The notes under the pieces are model-generated. The model saw nothing but the letters and a program-made list of their open reading frames with translations. It was not told the origin of the DNA and did not search any database. Below, piece after piece: positions 21,405-30,911 of a stretch of DNA of 64,000 nucleotides. Every line of letters starts with the position of its first letter. The stretch's first letter is position 1. A program made the translations under genes and the position numbers. The stretch comes from Eretmocerus hayati (Eukaryota; Arthropoda; Insecta; Hymenoptera; Aphelinidae). The DNA lies in contig CM056744.1 of the NCBI GenBank assembly GCA_029851415.1, positions 101,837,338 to 101,901,337 on the forward strand, in the 5' to 3' direction.

Positions 21405-21417
21405 TTTCAGAACTAAA
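21405..21417. repeat. 13-bp target-site duplication, left copy
   Basis: TTTCAGAACTAAA, repeated exactly at 21872-21884. Confidence 0.85.
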
Positions 21418-21502
21418 TATACAAGTTGAACATTTGGTCTCGTCGATCTTGAAGGACGGTGGGGAACTAAATAAATTCCCAAAATTTCATGATGGAAATT
21501 TT

Positions 21503-21551
21503 ATTGCAACGTTTCGTCCACTAGGTTTTGTGGACCTCATCAGGCTTCAAT
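21503..21551 (-). ncRNA. hammerhead ribozyme motif, left arm of the 454-bp PLE unit
   Basis: On the minus strand the core is CUGAUGAG, stem II GUCCAC with GUGGAC around an 8-nt loop, and GAAAC. ACGU acts as minimal stem III, and cleavage is expected after GUU. Stem I pairs GC with GC and, beyond a GAA bulge, AUU with AAU. All invariant core positions are present. Confidence 0.8.
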
Positions 21552-21699
21552 GCTCAGGCTGTGCTCTATTACAAGATCGTCCAAAATACCATGACGATCT
21601 AAATAATAACGTAAGTTGCGCATCTTGAATATTTATACATCCATCATTTGTAAAAAATTTTCATATTTTCTATCTTTATACATATGTCGAAACTGAAAC

Positions 21700-21750
21700 C
21701 TGAAGCCTGATGAGGTCCACAAAACCTAGTGGACGAAACGTTGCAATTAA
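21700..21750 (+). ncRNA. hammerhead ribozyme motif, right arm of the 454-bp PLE unit
   Basis: Same core as the left arm, on the plus strand: CUGAUGAG, GUCCAC/GUGGAC, GAAAC, ACGU. The inner GC/GC pair of stem I is kept, but the outer part of stem I is weaker than in the left arm because the upstream sequence differs. Confidence 0.75.
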
Positions 21751-21871
21751 ATTTCCATCATGAAATTTTGGGAATTTATTTAGTTTCCCACCGTCCTTCA
21801 AGATCGACGAGACCAAATGTTCAACTTGTATATTAACCATCAAGGACTAAAAAATCTACCAAAATCACTTA

Positions 21872-21884
21872 TTTCAGAACTAAA
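21872..21884. repeat. 13-bp target-site duplication, right copy
   Basis: TTTCAGAACTAAA, identical to 21405-21417. Confidence 0.85.
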
Positions 21885-23616
21885 GTCCAATAATGTGTAA
21901 AGAGCTGTAGTAGTCATGCAATCAAAATTCTGTAATGTAGAACGAAATTGGAACCATTTCGCACCCGAACCTGTTAGAAAATAGTCATGCCTAGCAGATT
22001 TAGGTGGTGGTTTAGGCATTTTATCACCCAAGTTCTGACTACAACGTTTAAAAAAATTTTGTATAATAGGTGGTTAACAGATTATGGGCACGAGTAAGAA
22101 CGGTATCTCGTAGCTGGAGAAATTAAAAAAAATCTGAAAAGTCGTGGCTTTGACTGCTTCCCCACGAGATCAAAATTCTATAAAGTGGGCGATGGATTGT
22201 ATTAATGTTAGAAAAGACTCGATGAAAATGTATAGCGACGTAAGTACCACGCTCATGCTTTTTTCTCTTTCACCCCTCTCATGTTCACTAAAAAACGCTG
22301 GACTTCAGTTCCTGTGTTGCCTGTAATTTTACTAGATTCGAAGCGTGCGGGGTGGCAATATGAAAATCCGATCCGAAGCAGCTGATGATAACTGCGCGTA
22401 ATCCGCGCGAATAATGGACGAAATTTGAAAGTTCTGACATTCATTCAAATTGTTCGGAATATTTGGGCCTTTTTCTTTTTGTTTGAGTAAGAGCCAGAAT
22501 TTCGACAGTGGCAAATACTGCAAACTGCTGAATCGAATTCACTCCTGAGTTCTTGAAGTTTCGAGTCGTAGATCAAAGCAAGTAGTCTGGACCTCCAAGT
22601 TGCTCACCGTTATTCACACATTTCTGAACGGTAACCAGAAACTAATCTTACATAATAAGATTAATTATCAAGTAATGATTTTAGTGAAGTCCCCAATCAA
22701 ATTTTGGAAATCATCGTGCGTGCAGAGTTCCTTGTTCGAAGTTGGTATAATATACTCATTTGGATTAGAATGATGACCATTTGAAATTTGATATTTCTCA
22801 CCGAATATTCTTTGGTATGACAATCACAGCAGTTTTGACATCGCGATGTACTGTGAAGTTCTCTTGTTGTTTTGATCAATACCTTCAGATCTCGTATGAG
22901 AATCTTATAAACTCAAGTCCAGACATCATGAATTGTGAGATTTGTGCATCAATTCGAAGATAAAGAGCTCAAGTATATAGAGTCAGTGATTTTTCAATCA
23001 AATTTGACTTTTTACCACATCAAATGATAATGAAATCTTCCAAAACAATTATGTACCTCTTGCCCGTTCAAAACGCCTCTAAATCATGTCTCTGAAAGGT
23101 AGAATTCGTCGTTGGTATCTAACATTCAGCAGTTCAAAGTCAATCGGAGCGGGTCGCTCTGTGCAATACGCTGGTGTGATTTTTGACGAAATTACTAAAT
23201 TAAAACTAAGCAAAGTTCACTAATGCATTCCATCACATCTTGTTTGTCTTTGGAAGACCTTCAATTTCCGTTTTTGAATGTCCGAATCGACCGACAGGGA
23301 CCTGCGATCTGAAACCTTATTTGAGTATACTTATCACTCTCTCACAGGGGACTGGCAAGACGCCGCGCCGTACGGCGTCATGGCCCGATCGGCCAACATT
23401 CACCCTGGGTTTGGACATATAGAGCTCACGAAGGGACTTTTATTACAGATTCCGGTGCTTTCCGAATTCTTAAAATGCCGGTATTCGCTAAGGGTTATAA
23501 CCCAGAGATATATGTATATGTTGAGGTTGACCCTCTATCATCTCATCACGAGTACACAAAATTAGTATTCTATGTACGCGATGTATGATGGAATAATCTT
23601 ACATGTATCGAATTAA
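21885..23616. other. non-coding, no recognised feature
   Basis: Only short frames without recognisable domains are present on either strand. I see no clear repeat pair inside this stretch. Confidence 0.5.
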
Positions 23617-25491
23617 TATATGAGAGGTTCTACAGAACTTTTGACATTTGGGTTACTGCAGAATGAATTTTTTTTTTTCATGGCACGCGTCTGGAATCAA
23701 TTTGAGTGGTAACTAGAACCTCAAAAAGGAGTGGAAAAGTGCGTGCCCACTAATTTGGGGGAATGTTATTTCTGTACCAACCAAAAACGTTCACAGACGT
23801 CCAAAGGACTTTTAGATACTCTCAGTCGAATGTAAACCCATCGGATCATTCGCGCACTGCTAGATGTGGTTAACGGTCAGATTTTTGAGTAATTCTGACT
23901 GAAAAGCAACGATTTTTCTGCCTCGCCAGCTCGTTATTACACCAGGAGGGGTATTCAAGGAAAATGGCTCTGGAAACTAGAATCATTTCAACGCGTCTTT
24001 GTATGATTCGGGATCGTGGTAATATATATATATATGAATACTAAGGTCCCAGAGTGTTTTTCGATCGACAGTATATGGGTGGTGCTGATGGCGAGAGTAG
24101 TGATAATCACGAGGTAGAGCTCCATATTTTAAGCAGATATGGCAAATGCTATTTCTTTCCTTTTTTCTTCTCCAATTGCTCCTCTTGCTCCTCTCATTTA
24201 AGTCTCGATTTTTCCCTCTTGACTCGAGCATTGTTTTCACTATCTTCCATGGATCAATAATATTGAATATCCTGTCACAATCGACGATCTAGCACCACGC
24301 AAGCTATTTCCCATGTATCTAATTTTAAAATCCTTTCAAAATGGTTATAATAGTCGATTTGCACAGAGTTGTCGTCAAATGCCCGAAACCGATATTGATA
24401 GTAGAGCTCAGCATCAGGAAACAACTAGTTGCGCGAATCACTACAAGCCCCCCTCCCTGCCGTACACAGTCGTCCAAAATTCTCTACAATGTTTACCGGT
24501 GAGCACAAACATACACATCTACAGCGTAATGCTGTGTCTACGTTCGATAAGCCTGTACGACAAGCCGGAGCTCTGAAATTCCTTCTGCTCAAGATCTGGC
24601 GCCTCCTCCGTAATCCTTCAATTGACCGTAAAATTTTTGAATAAAGTCTATGGTGGCATTTGAAGGTAGAATGGGTTCTCTGGTGTGATTAATCTGTTTC
24701 CAAGATGATATGAGCGATTGCAACTTCATAGAGGTGCTGAGACGGGCTCGATCACATCGACCCCTTCGATACAATTCTTGTAATGCTTCTCACTCAAATA
24801 ACATTCCATATCAGGACATGAGAACTATGGGATATTGTTCAAAAATAGGTGGAGAAAAATGGGCAAAACATTCCAAGAGCGTGCCCCCCTTCTCCCCCTC
24901 GTGCCGTGGAAATTTGACCATTTTGAGTCGAGTGGGCGCATGAACTGACCCATCTTCTTGATGCTATCATTTAAACGCAATTGGTCGCACGCACCCAAAC
25001 CAAACGGGAGATTATTGGTGTTGTTTCAAGCTATTGAAATCCGTTTCGATCATGTAACTATCGCAAATTTTATTTTTTTTATAAGCTCAGTACGGGAGAT
25101 CTCAACTTTTCGTGAAAACACGGTTACGCGACTTCGACGTTTGTTTATGAACGCCACGTTGAAGGCACGCGTCTGAAACCAATCTTTTCTCATTATATAG
25201 AGTGCCTAAAATGTCACTGAATTTAGGCAGAATTTTTCGAGCAATGTTATTTTTGCAGCAGACTGAAGAAATCAAAAAACGGCGCGAGTACTCTAAGAGA
25301 TACCCAAAGAATGAGGGTTGCGGGCCGTGCTGTGGATAAACAGATTCTTTTGACAGAACAGCGAATAGAGTACACATTCCGAGGCCCTCGAACCTATTCA
25401 AATCAACTCCGACACTTTGATAATCTTTTGAAGGTTCAGAGATAGCGTGCAGTACGCCTAATGTCAAAAGTTCTGTAGAACCTCTCATATA
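23617..25491. mobile_element. 1.87-kb inverted-repeat element, non-autonomous
   Basis: TATATGAGAGGTTCTACAGA and the following bases (23617-23648, 32 bp) recur as the reverse complement at 25460-25491 with no mismatch. A second shared motif, GCACGCGTCTG, occurs inside each half near 23682 and 25165. The interior encodes only short frames, none transposase-like. The target duplication is not clear. Confidence 0.65.
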
Positions 25492-25883
25492 CATCCATAG
25501 CCATAGACTAGTCACGTATACTTGAGCGCATTATTTGCTCAATACCCCTCTAAGTTTTGTTAATCAAAACAACATTGTCTGACTAGTTCTGGCTTCATCT
25601 ACTGACGCCAGTAGAGAATGTCATGATACGGTTAGTATATGAATTAAATAATACATCTGTTTGTTTCTTGCTGGCGTGAAGTTGTCTGATTATCTAGGGG
25701 ATGCATGTGTTCTTCTCATCTTTTGAAAAAAAGGGCGAAACAACGCGTTGATATGTATACTATTGATGAATCAAAGTGGCATTTCTCAGACATCCTTCAA
25801 GGCCAGTCCGGAGTCCCCGCAGAACCGCAACCAGACACGCACCGGAGTACATACAGGTTTTCCAACGATATTCAACTTCTAAG

Positions 25884-26180
25884 TAATTGCAAACACTTTT
25901 CGGACCAAATCATTGAGTTAGCGCGCTTCCCAATAAAATTCCCAATAATTTGAGCTTTGTTGCATCTCAAAACTCGTGATATATTTTGCGAGATTCGACA
26001 AACGGCAATCTTGAATTGTCGCTGCCGCCTCGTAAGAACCACGCTGTCATGCACATTGCAGTTTGTCAAATATCGCAAAATATACCATGAGTTTTGAGAC
26101 GCAACAAAGCTCAAACGATTGGAAATTTTATTGGGAAGTGCGCTAACTCAATGATTTGGTCCTAAAAGTGTTTGCAACTA
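25884..26180. mobile_element. 297-bp foldback MITE
   Basis: The left arm (TAATTGCAAACACTTTT onward, about 125 bp) is the reverse complement of the right arm, ending in the complement of TAGTTGCAAACACTTTT. The centre holds about 50 bp of unpaired sequence. Both ends are TA. No coding capacity. Confidence 0.8.
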
Positions 26181-26675
26181 TTTAAAAATTAAATAATGTT
26201 TGAATCACGCCATGCAAATCACCGTAGCGCAATCTATGGAGTAGTGGGCAAATGTAAGCACTACAGACTGGCCTTAAGTGGTTTTACCGATTAATATTGT
26301 CATGGTCAAATGAAACTGTACTCACTCATATAGGGTTTCAAGGGAATATCATTTGACTTTGTAATCAAAAGCACTTCGTTTTAAAATAATCAAAAGATCA
26401 GCGTTACAACATGCGATTCATTAAATTTGGAGAAATTTAATTTTGAACTGAAGAAATCTCTATGTTTCGAGTTACACATATGGATCATCGAAAAAATTAA
26501 TTGAGCATGCATCATCAAAATTATATTGCAATGGAATGAGTATCTCTTATTCAACTAAGCTCTCTATAAATGGAATGAAGTCAGGATTCTTCGTGATCCA
26601 ATTGAGATACCCAGCTACTATTTCTGAAGTATTGAGACTGAACTGCTACCAAGCTTCTCACCGTAGGCTAATGTA

Positions 26676-27760
26676 CAGTACCCATCAAAAATAATGGAAC
26701 AACGATACTCGCACTAAAACATCGACTGCTCAAAAACTATTGGTCGTACGGTAATTTTAAAGAAAGCATCTTGAAGATCGGGAAAAATGCTAAATTTTCA
26801 TGCACCCCAAAAAATCTTTTCATGTATTTTCCATGTCCAGTATTCACTGTCAAAAAGTGAAATTTATCAAGTCGCGTTAATCACCTGTAATTTTCACGGG
26901 CATGGACGGACCGAAAATAACTCAACAGGATCTTATAAGGCTCTCCAAGACCTTCAATTTCCTTCTTTTTAAATTCTCCACAATGTTTTTAAGCCAAACA
27001 GCGTGCTCCGTGTACGGTTCCAAGGGCGTTCCGCCTCACTTTGATTCGACCTCGTTTGTGAACATGAAATATGACTTTGAGAACATTTCAAAGGACACAT
27101 TATCAACGTAAAACTGTCTGAACTTTCAGAGAATGTGGTTTATATTACCCTCAAATGCGCTCCTGAAGAGTTGCGTTCGATTCAAACACTGTTTTGAGTG
27201 AAAAGTCATAATTATATGAAGAAAAACAAACGTAGCTCTTCAAGAGCGCATTTGAAGGCAATTTCAATCACATTTTCTGAAAGTTCAGATAATTTTACGT
27301 CGATAATGTGTCCTTTGAAATATTTTCAAAGTTATATTTCATGTTCACAAACGAGGTCGAATCAAAATAAGGCGGAACGCCCTTGGAACCATACAGGTAG
27401 CACGCATATTTCATCGTTGTCGTCCGAGGGCGATTGTTTGGCATAGAATCATCGTAGAGAGTTTTTAAAAGAAGAAAATTGAAGGTCTTGGAAAGCCCCA
27501 CAAGATCCCGATGAGTTTCTTTCGATCCCTTCATGCTCGTGAAAATTACAGGTGATTGACGCGACTTGAAAAATTTTACTTTTTGACAGTGAATACTGGA
27601 CATGAAAGATAGATGAAAAAAATTTTTGAGGTACATGGAAAATTAGCATTTTTTCCGATCTTTGAGATGCTTTTTTCAAAATTACCGTACAATCAATAGT
27701 TTTTGAGCAGTCGATGTTTTAGTGCGAGTATCGATGTTACATTATTTTTGGTGAGTACAG
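26676..27760. mobile_element. 1.09-kb foldback element with Tc1/mariner-like ends
   Basis: Arms of about 500 bp (26676 to about 27175 and about 27231 to 27760) are inverted copies. The ends CAGTACCCATCAAAAATAAT and CTGTACTCACCAAAAATAAT resemble Tc1/mariner termini. TA borders both sides (26674-26675 and 27761-27762). Mirror-image frames in the arms derive from the symmetry. No transposase is encoded. Confidence 0.82.
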
Positions 27761-27762
27761 TA

Positions 27763-28458
27763 GCTGACAGCTTACTGCAAGTTAGAAGGTATATCGCAGA
27801 GGGATTGTTTGTCCTATTCAAAGTCACATTGCTTCTATCGACATTGACGAGACATTTCCCTGTTACAAAAACCATATCACTTACTAGCACACGGGCGTAT
27901 TAGCACAGGACACAAGTACCCCAATAAACGATTACGGGATCATTCTCGAATGGAGCGAGCATAATACTATCAGGGTCTCTGTGAATTCGGTGCTCGAGTT
28001 TAAACATCTCACAAGGCTTTTTGGACTCTATTCAGTGCTTGATTAGAAAAAACTTGAGCTATCATAAATGGAACACGGTGTCATCGAATTATCTAGATTG
28101 CAAGGTTATGTCTTCCAAATAAATTGTTGAATTCATGGGTAATCTTGTAAACACGAGGAGTACACAGGCACTGACTTTTCAGACTTCGTATAGGATGTGA
28201 CATGGAAGGGATTGAGAAAGGTCGCTTTACGTTACAGGACTCTTAATTGCTTATCGGCTTCGAATAGATTTGTGGCGACAGCAGGGACTCATAGCAGAGG
28301 AATCATGTACCCAGTATAGAAGCAAGAAATATGTGGCAGTAGCTCGTTTTTATCGAGTTCCGCGAAAGTGTGCACATATTGAAGAAATATAGTGGTTGGA
28401 GTACCCCGAAGTCTTCCTTTCAGGGAATAAAGCAGTTCTCTCGTCAGAAATTCATGAT
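27763..28458. other. non-coding flank left of the histone cluster
   Basis: Nothing recognisable beyond AT-rich sequence. The first histone 3' stem-loop starts at 28459. Confidence 0.5.
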
Positions 28459-28474
28459 GGCCCTGAAAAGGGCC
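28459..28474 (-). terminator. histone mRNA 3' stem-loop (H2B-1)
   Basis: GGCCCUUUUCAGGGCC on the minus strand, 6-bp stem with 4-nt UUUU-type loop, the site bound by SLBP. It is followed by AUCA, not the usual ACCA. Confidence 0.95.
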
Positions 28475-28519
28475 GATTGTTTTTTTTTTGTTTGCTCTTC
28501 TTCACAGTCCTGAGTTGAC

Positions 28520-28894
28520 TTATTTGGAGCTGGTGTACTTGGTGACGGCTTTGGTTCCCTCGGAAACGGCGTGTTTGGCCAGTTCACCGGGCAGAAGGAG
28601 ACGGACGGCAGTCTGGATTTCCCGGGAGGTGATGGTCGACCTCTTGTTGTAGTGGGCCAGACGGGAAGCCTCGGCGGCGATGCGCTCGAAGATGTCGTTG
28701 ACGAAGCTGTTCATGATGGACATGGCCTTGCTGGAGACACCGGTGTCGGGGTGCACCTGCTTCAACACCTTGTAGATGTAGATGGCGTACGACTCGCGCC
28801 TCTTTTTGTGCTTCTTCTTCTTGTCGCCCTTGGCGATGTTCTTGACGGCCTTTCCGGCCTTCTTCACTGCCTTGCCGCTGGTTTTGGGTGCCAT
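28520..28894 (-). CDS. H2B: histone H2B, copy 1
   Basis: 124 residues, the length usual for insect H2B, without introns. The N-terminal tail is Lys-rich ([25 protein letters not shown]). The histone fold runs from about residue 37 ([20 protein letters not shown]) to the C-terminal helix ([20 protein letters not shown]) and ends YTSSK. It pairs with H2A in the nucleosome core. The gene diverges from H2A copy 1, with which it should share a 306-bp promoter, but a 4.75-kb Jockey-clade element now lies between them on the H2A side of the TATA boxes. Its own TATA (28951-28958, complement TATAAAGG) and leader are untouched, so this copy should still be expressed. Confidence 0.98.
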   Translation of the reverse strand: MAPKTSGKAVKKAGKAVKNIAKGDKKKKHKKRRESYAIYIYKVLKQVHPDTGVSSKAMSIMNSFVNDIFERIAAEASRLAHYNKRSTITSREIQTAVRLLLPGELAKHAVSEGTKAVTKYTSSK

Positions 28895-29139
28895 TGTTAT
28901 ACCGGTCGGTTGTCAGGGAATCGACTGATGCCGGAGCGGGAAAGGTGGCCCCTTTATAAGAATTGAGGCTCCGCTTCTCCGAACCAACAGATGTGGAGCC
29001 ACCATCGTACCCCGCTTGGTGAGCGCGCAGCTGTCGCTTCGATGGGAGTGTCCCCCACCGAATACCCGACCAGTTTTTTACCATTTGCTCGGAGGTGGGT
29101 AGCTCAAGCGCATATAACGGGCCACTTTCCCACCACCGG
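28895..29139. promoter_or_regulatory. divergent H2B-1/H2A-1 promoter, H2A half cut off
   Basis: Holds the H2B TATA (28951-28958, minus) and the H2A TATA (CATATAAC, 29111-29118, plus). Shared upstream motifs include AACCAACAGATGTGG and ATTTGCTCGGAGGTGGG, conserved in the other three H2A/H2B pairs. It stops at 29139, the end of the left 9-bp target duplication CACCACCGG. The H2A leader resumes 4.75 kb away at 33894. Confidence 0.85.
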
Positions 29140-29429
29140 TCACAGTCTGCCGTCGGCGCTTGTCGAAGACAGACCTCTCGCTGCCTCTCACTCCCGAGTT
29201 CGACCCCCACCACCGGCCGGTCTCTCGGGTTCGCCGAGCAACCAGATGTGACCTGAGCGTCCGCCTGAACGCAGAGCTAACCTGAGCCTCGCGGCCTGAC
29301 CACTCGCCGCCCCTTTACGGGGCATCTTTCTCACCTCACTAGTCTCAGCTCTTTTTGTTCAGACTCAGTGAAATTAATCACTACTTTGCTGTTTTCGTCT
29401 ACTTACTTCTATCTTCACCTGTCTGGCAC

Positions 29430-29525
29430 GCTCTCTCTCTCTCTCTCTCTCTCTCTCGCTCTCTCTCTCTCTCTCCCCCTCCGTCTCTCGATCACACACA
29501 CACACACACACACACACATTCACAC
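29430..29525. repeat. (TC)n and (AC)n microsatellites in the retrotransposon leader
   Basis: A run of TC repeats (about 29430-29476) followed by AC repeats (about 29492-29520), just upstream of the ORF1 start chosen here. Confidence 0.9.
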
Positions 29526-29573
29526 AAACACGCACACATACACATACCACATATACATGTCTCCTCTTCAACC

Positions 29574-30911
29574 ATGACACCCACCCAATCTCAGACGCTA
29601 ACGCAACACAACATGGCTACCTCCCGCGAAGCTTTCGCGAGCTCTATATCCGGCTGCTCGCCCGATCAGCTGCACACCATCATCCTCGGACTCTTCGACG
29701 AGGTGATGTCACTCAAGTCTCTGATTGGAGCTTCTGCCGAGTCGCCCAGCGGGACCCCAACCCCTCCCGCTCTCAACCCTGCTCTACCACCCCCACCTTC
29801 TTCTTCTGCCACCTCGAGCTCCGGCACGGAGCAGAACGCCCCATCCCACTCCCCTATGGATACCAACACCCAAGAAGACGGCTTCGAGACCGTTACCTCC
29901 CGTAAAGCACGGAAACGCCGGCGCCAGCAGAACTCCAGTAGCGCTGAGGACTCCGACTCAGACTCGTCTGACGAAGAGTCCGCTACTGCCGGTCGCTCTC
30001 CCCCTCCTATCGTCATATGTGACATCCTCTCATGGCCCAGAGTACAGCAGGCCATCGCCTCCAACAACATCGGCGTCCGCCGTGCTTTCAACACCTCGAA
30101 TGGTGTGCGAGTTTTCACGCGCACCACTGAGGACTTCCGGACCCTCACCCAGTACCTCGAGTCGAAACAACTCGAATATACTACCCACCAGCTCCACGAA
30201 GACCGTGAGCTCGTCGTGGTCATCCGCGGGGTTAATCAAGGCCTCTCGGAAGAACAGATCAAGGAAGAGCTCTCCAAGAAGATACCTTCCATCAATCGAG
30301 TTCACCGGATGAAAAACGGAGAGAAGATCTGGCCGCTTGTCGCCGTTCATCTCGACAAATCCGCTCCATCCTCAAAGACCATCTTCGACCTCGAATCCCT
30401 CTGTGGCCTCAGTGTCAAAGTAGAGGCGAAACGAAAGTCATCCAAAGTCCCACAGTGCTCCCGCTGTCAGAAGTTCAACCATACACACAACTACTGTCAT
30501 GCCGCATGGGTCTGCGCTTTCTGCAGTCGCGGCCACGCCACCCCAGCTTGTCGCTCCAAAGACGACAAGCTGAAGAAGCCCACATGCAGCAACTGCAAGG
30601 GCGAACACAGAGCCACCTATAGAGGATGCCCCAAAGCCCCCAAAAAGACCGATTCCGCCCCTAAGCAGAAGCCCAAACCTGCCGCAACCGTTGCGTCTCG
30701 ACCTCCCCCTCCGCCACCCAGTCGGCCAGCCAACGCCCCCTCTTACGCAAGGGCAGCAAGCAGGAGCCCTAACCAACCTCCACCCCCACACGCCCCCCCA
30801 CTTTCCCTCCCAGTGCTCCCACCAGCCCTGCTGAATTGCATAGTGCAGCAATTCGCACAATCCCTCACTGCCGCCATCTCTCAACTCAGTCATGGCCCGT
30901 ACACCCCCTGA
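29574..30911 (+). CDS. Jockey-clade ORF1 (gag-like nucleic-acid-binding protein)
   Basis: The frame is open from 29355, but its first 73 codons translate the (TC)n and (AC)n microsatellites, so I take the ATG at 29574 (MTPTQSQTLTQ), giving 445 residues. After a Ser/Pro-rich acidic N-terminus comes a PRE_C2HC-type domain (VVIRGVNQGLSEEQIKEEL, INRVHRMKNG). Then three cysteine knuckles follow: CSRCQKFNHTHNYC, CAFCSRGHATPAC and CSNCKGEHRATYRGC. The C-terminus is Pro-rich. Such proteins coat the element RNA. The stop at 30909-30911 overlaps the start of ORF2 by 20 bp. Confidence 0.92.
   Translation: MTPTQSQTLTQHNMATSREAFASSISGCSPDQLHTIILGLFDEVMSLKSLIGASAESPSGTPTPPALNPALPPPPSSSATSSSGTEQNAPSHSPMDTNTQEDGFETVTSRKARKRRRQQNSSSAEDSDSDSSDEESATAGRSPPPIVICDILSWPRVQQAIASNNIGVRRAFNTSNGVRVFTRTTEDFRTLTQYLESKQLEYTTHQLHEDRELVVVIRGVNQGLSEEQIKEELSKKIPSINRVHRMKNGEKIWPLVAVHLDKSAPSSKTIFDLESLCGLSVKVEAKRKSSKVPQCSRCQKFNHTHNYCHAAWVCAFCSRGHATPACRSKDDKLKKPTCSNCKGEHRATYRGCPKAPKKTDSAPKQKPKPAATVASRPPPPPPSRPANAPSYARAASRSPNQPPPPHAPPLSLPVLPPALLNCIVQQFAQSLTAAISQLSHGPYTP

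Larger units (their letters stand above)
21418..21871 (+). mobile_element. 454-bp PLE-derived unit with two inverted hammerhead-bearing ends
   Basis: Perfect 13-bp duplications flank a unit made almost wholly of two inverted arms of about 130 bp (about 21418-21548 and 21707-21836), with about 160 bp between. A short asymmetric extension at the right (21837-21871) mirrors the 3' extension of the larger PLE at 9.8 kb, which gives the plus orientation. Each arm contains a hammerhead core, on opposite strands. No protein is encoded. It looks like a minimal, non-autonomous Penelope-like insertion moved by another copy's enzymes. Confidence 0.82.

Noticed and set aside
28571..28966. Long antisense frames over the histone genes
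   Set aside because: GC-rich, codon-biased genes leave the opposite strand open; these are shadows.
29355..29573. Upstream extension of the Jockey ORF1 frame
   Set aside because: It translates microsatellite repeats (Leu-Ser and Thr-His runs). The ATG at 29574 is a better start.
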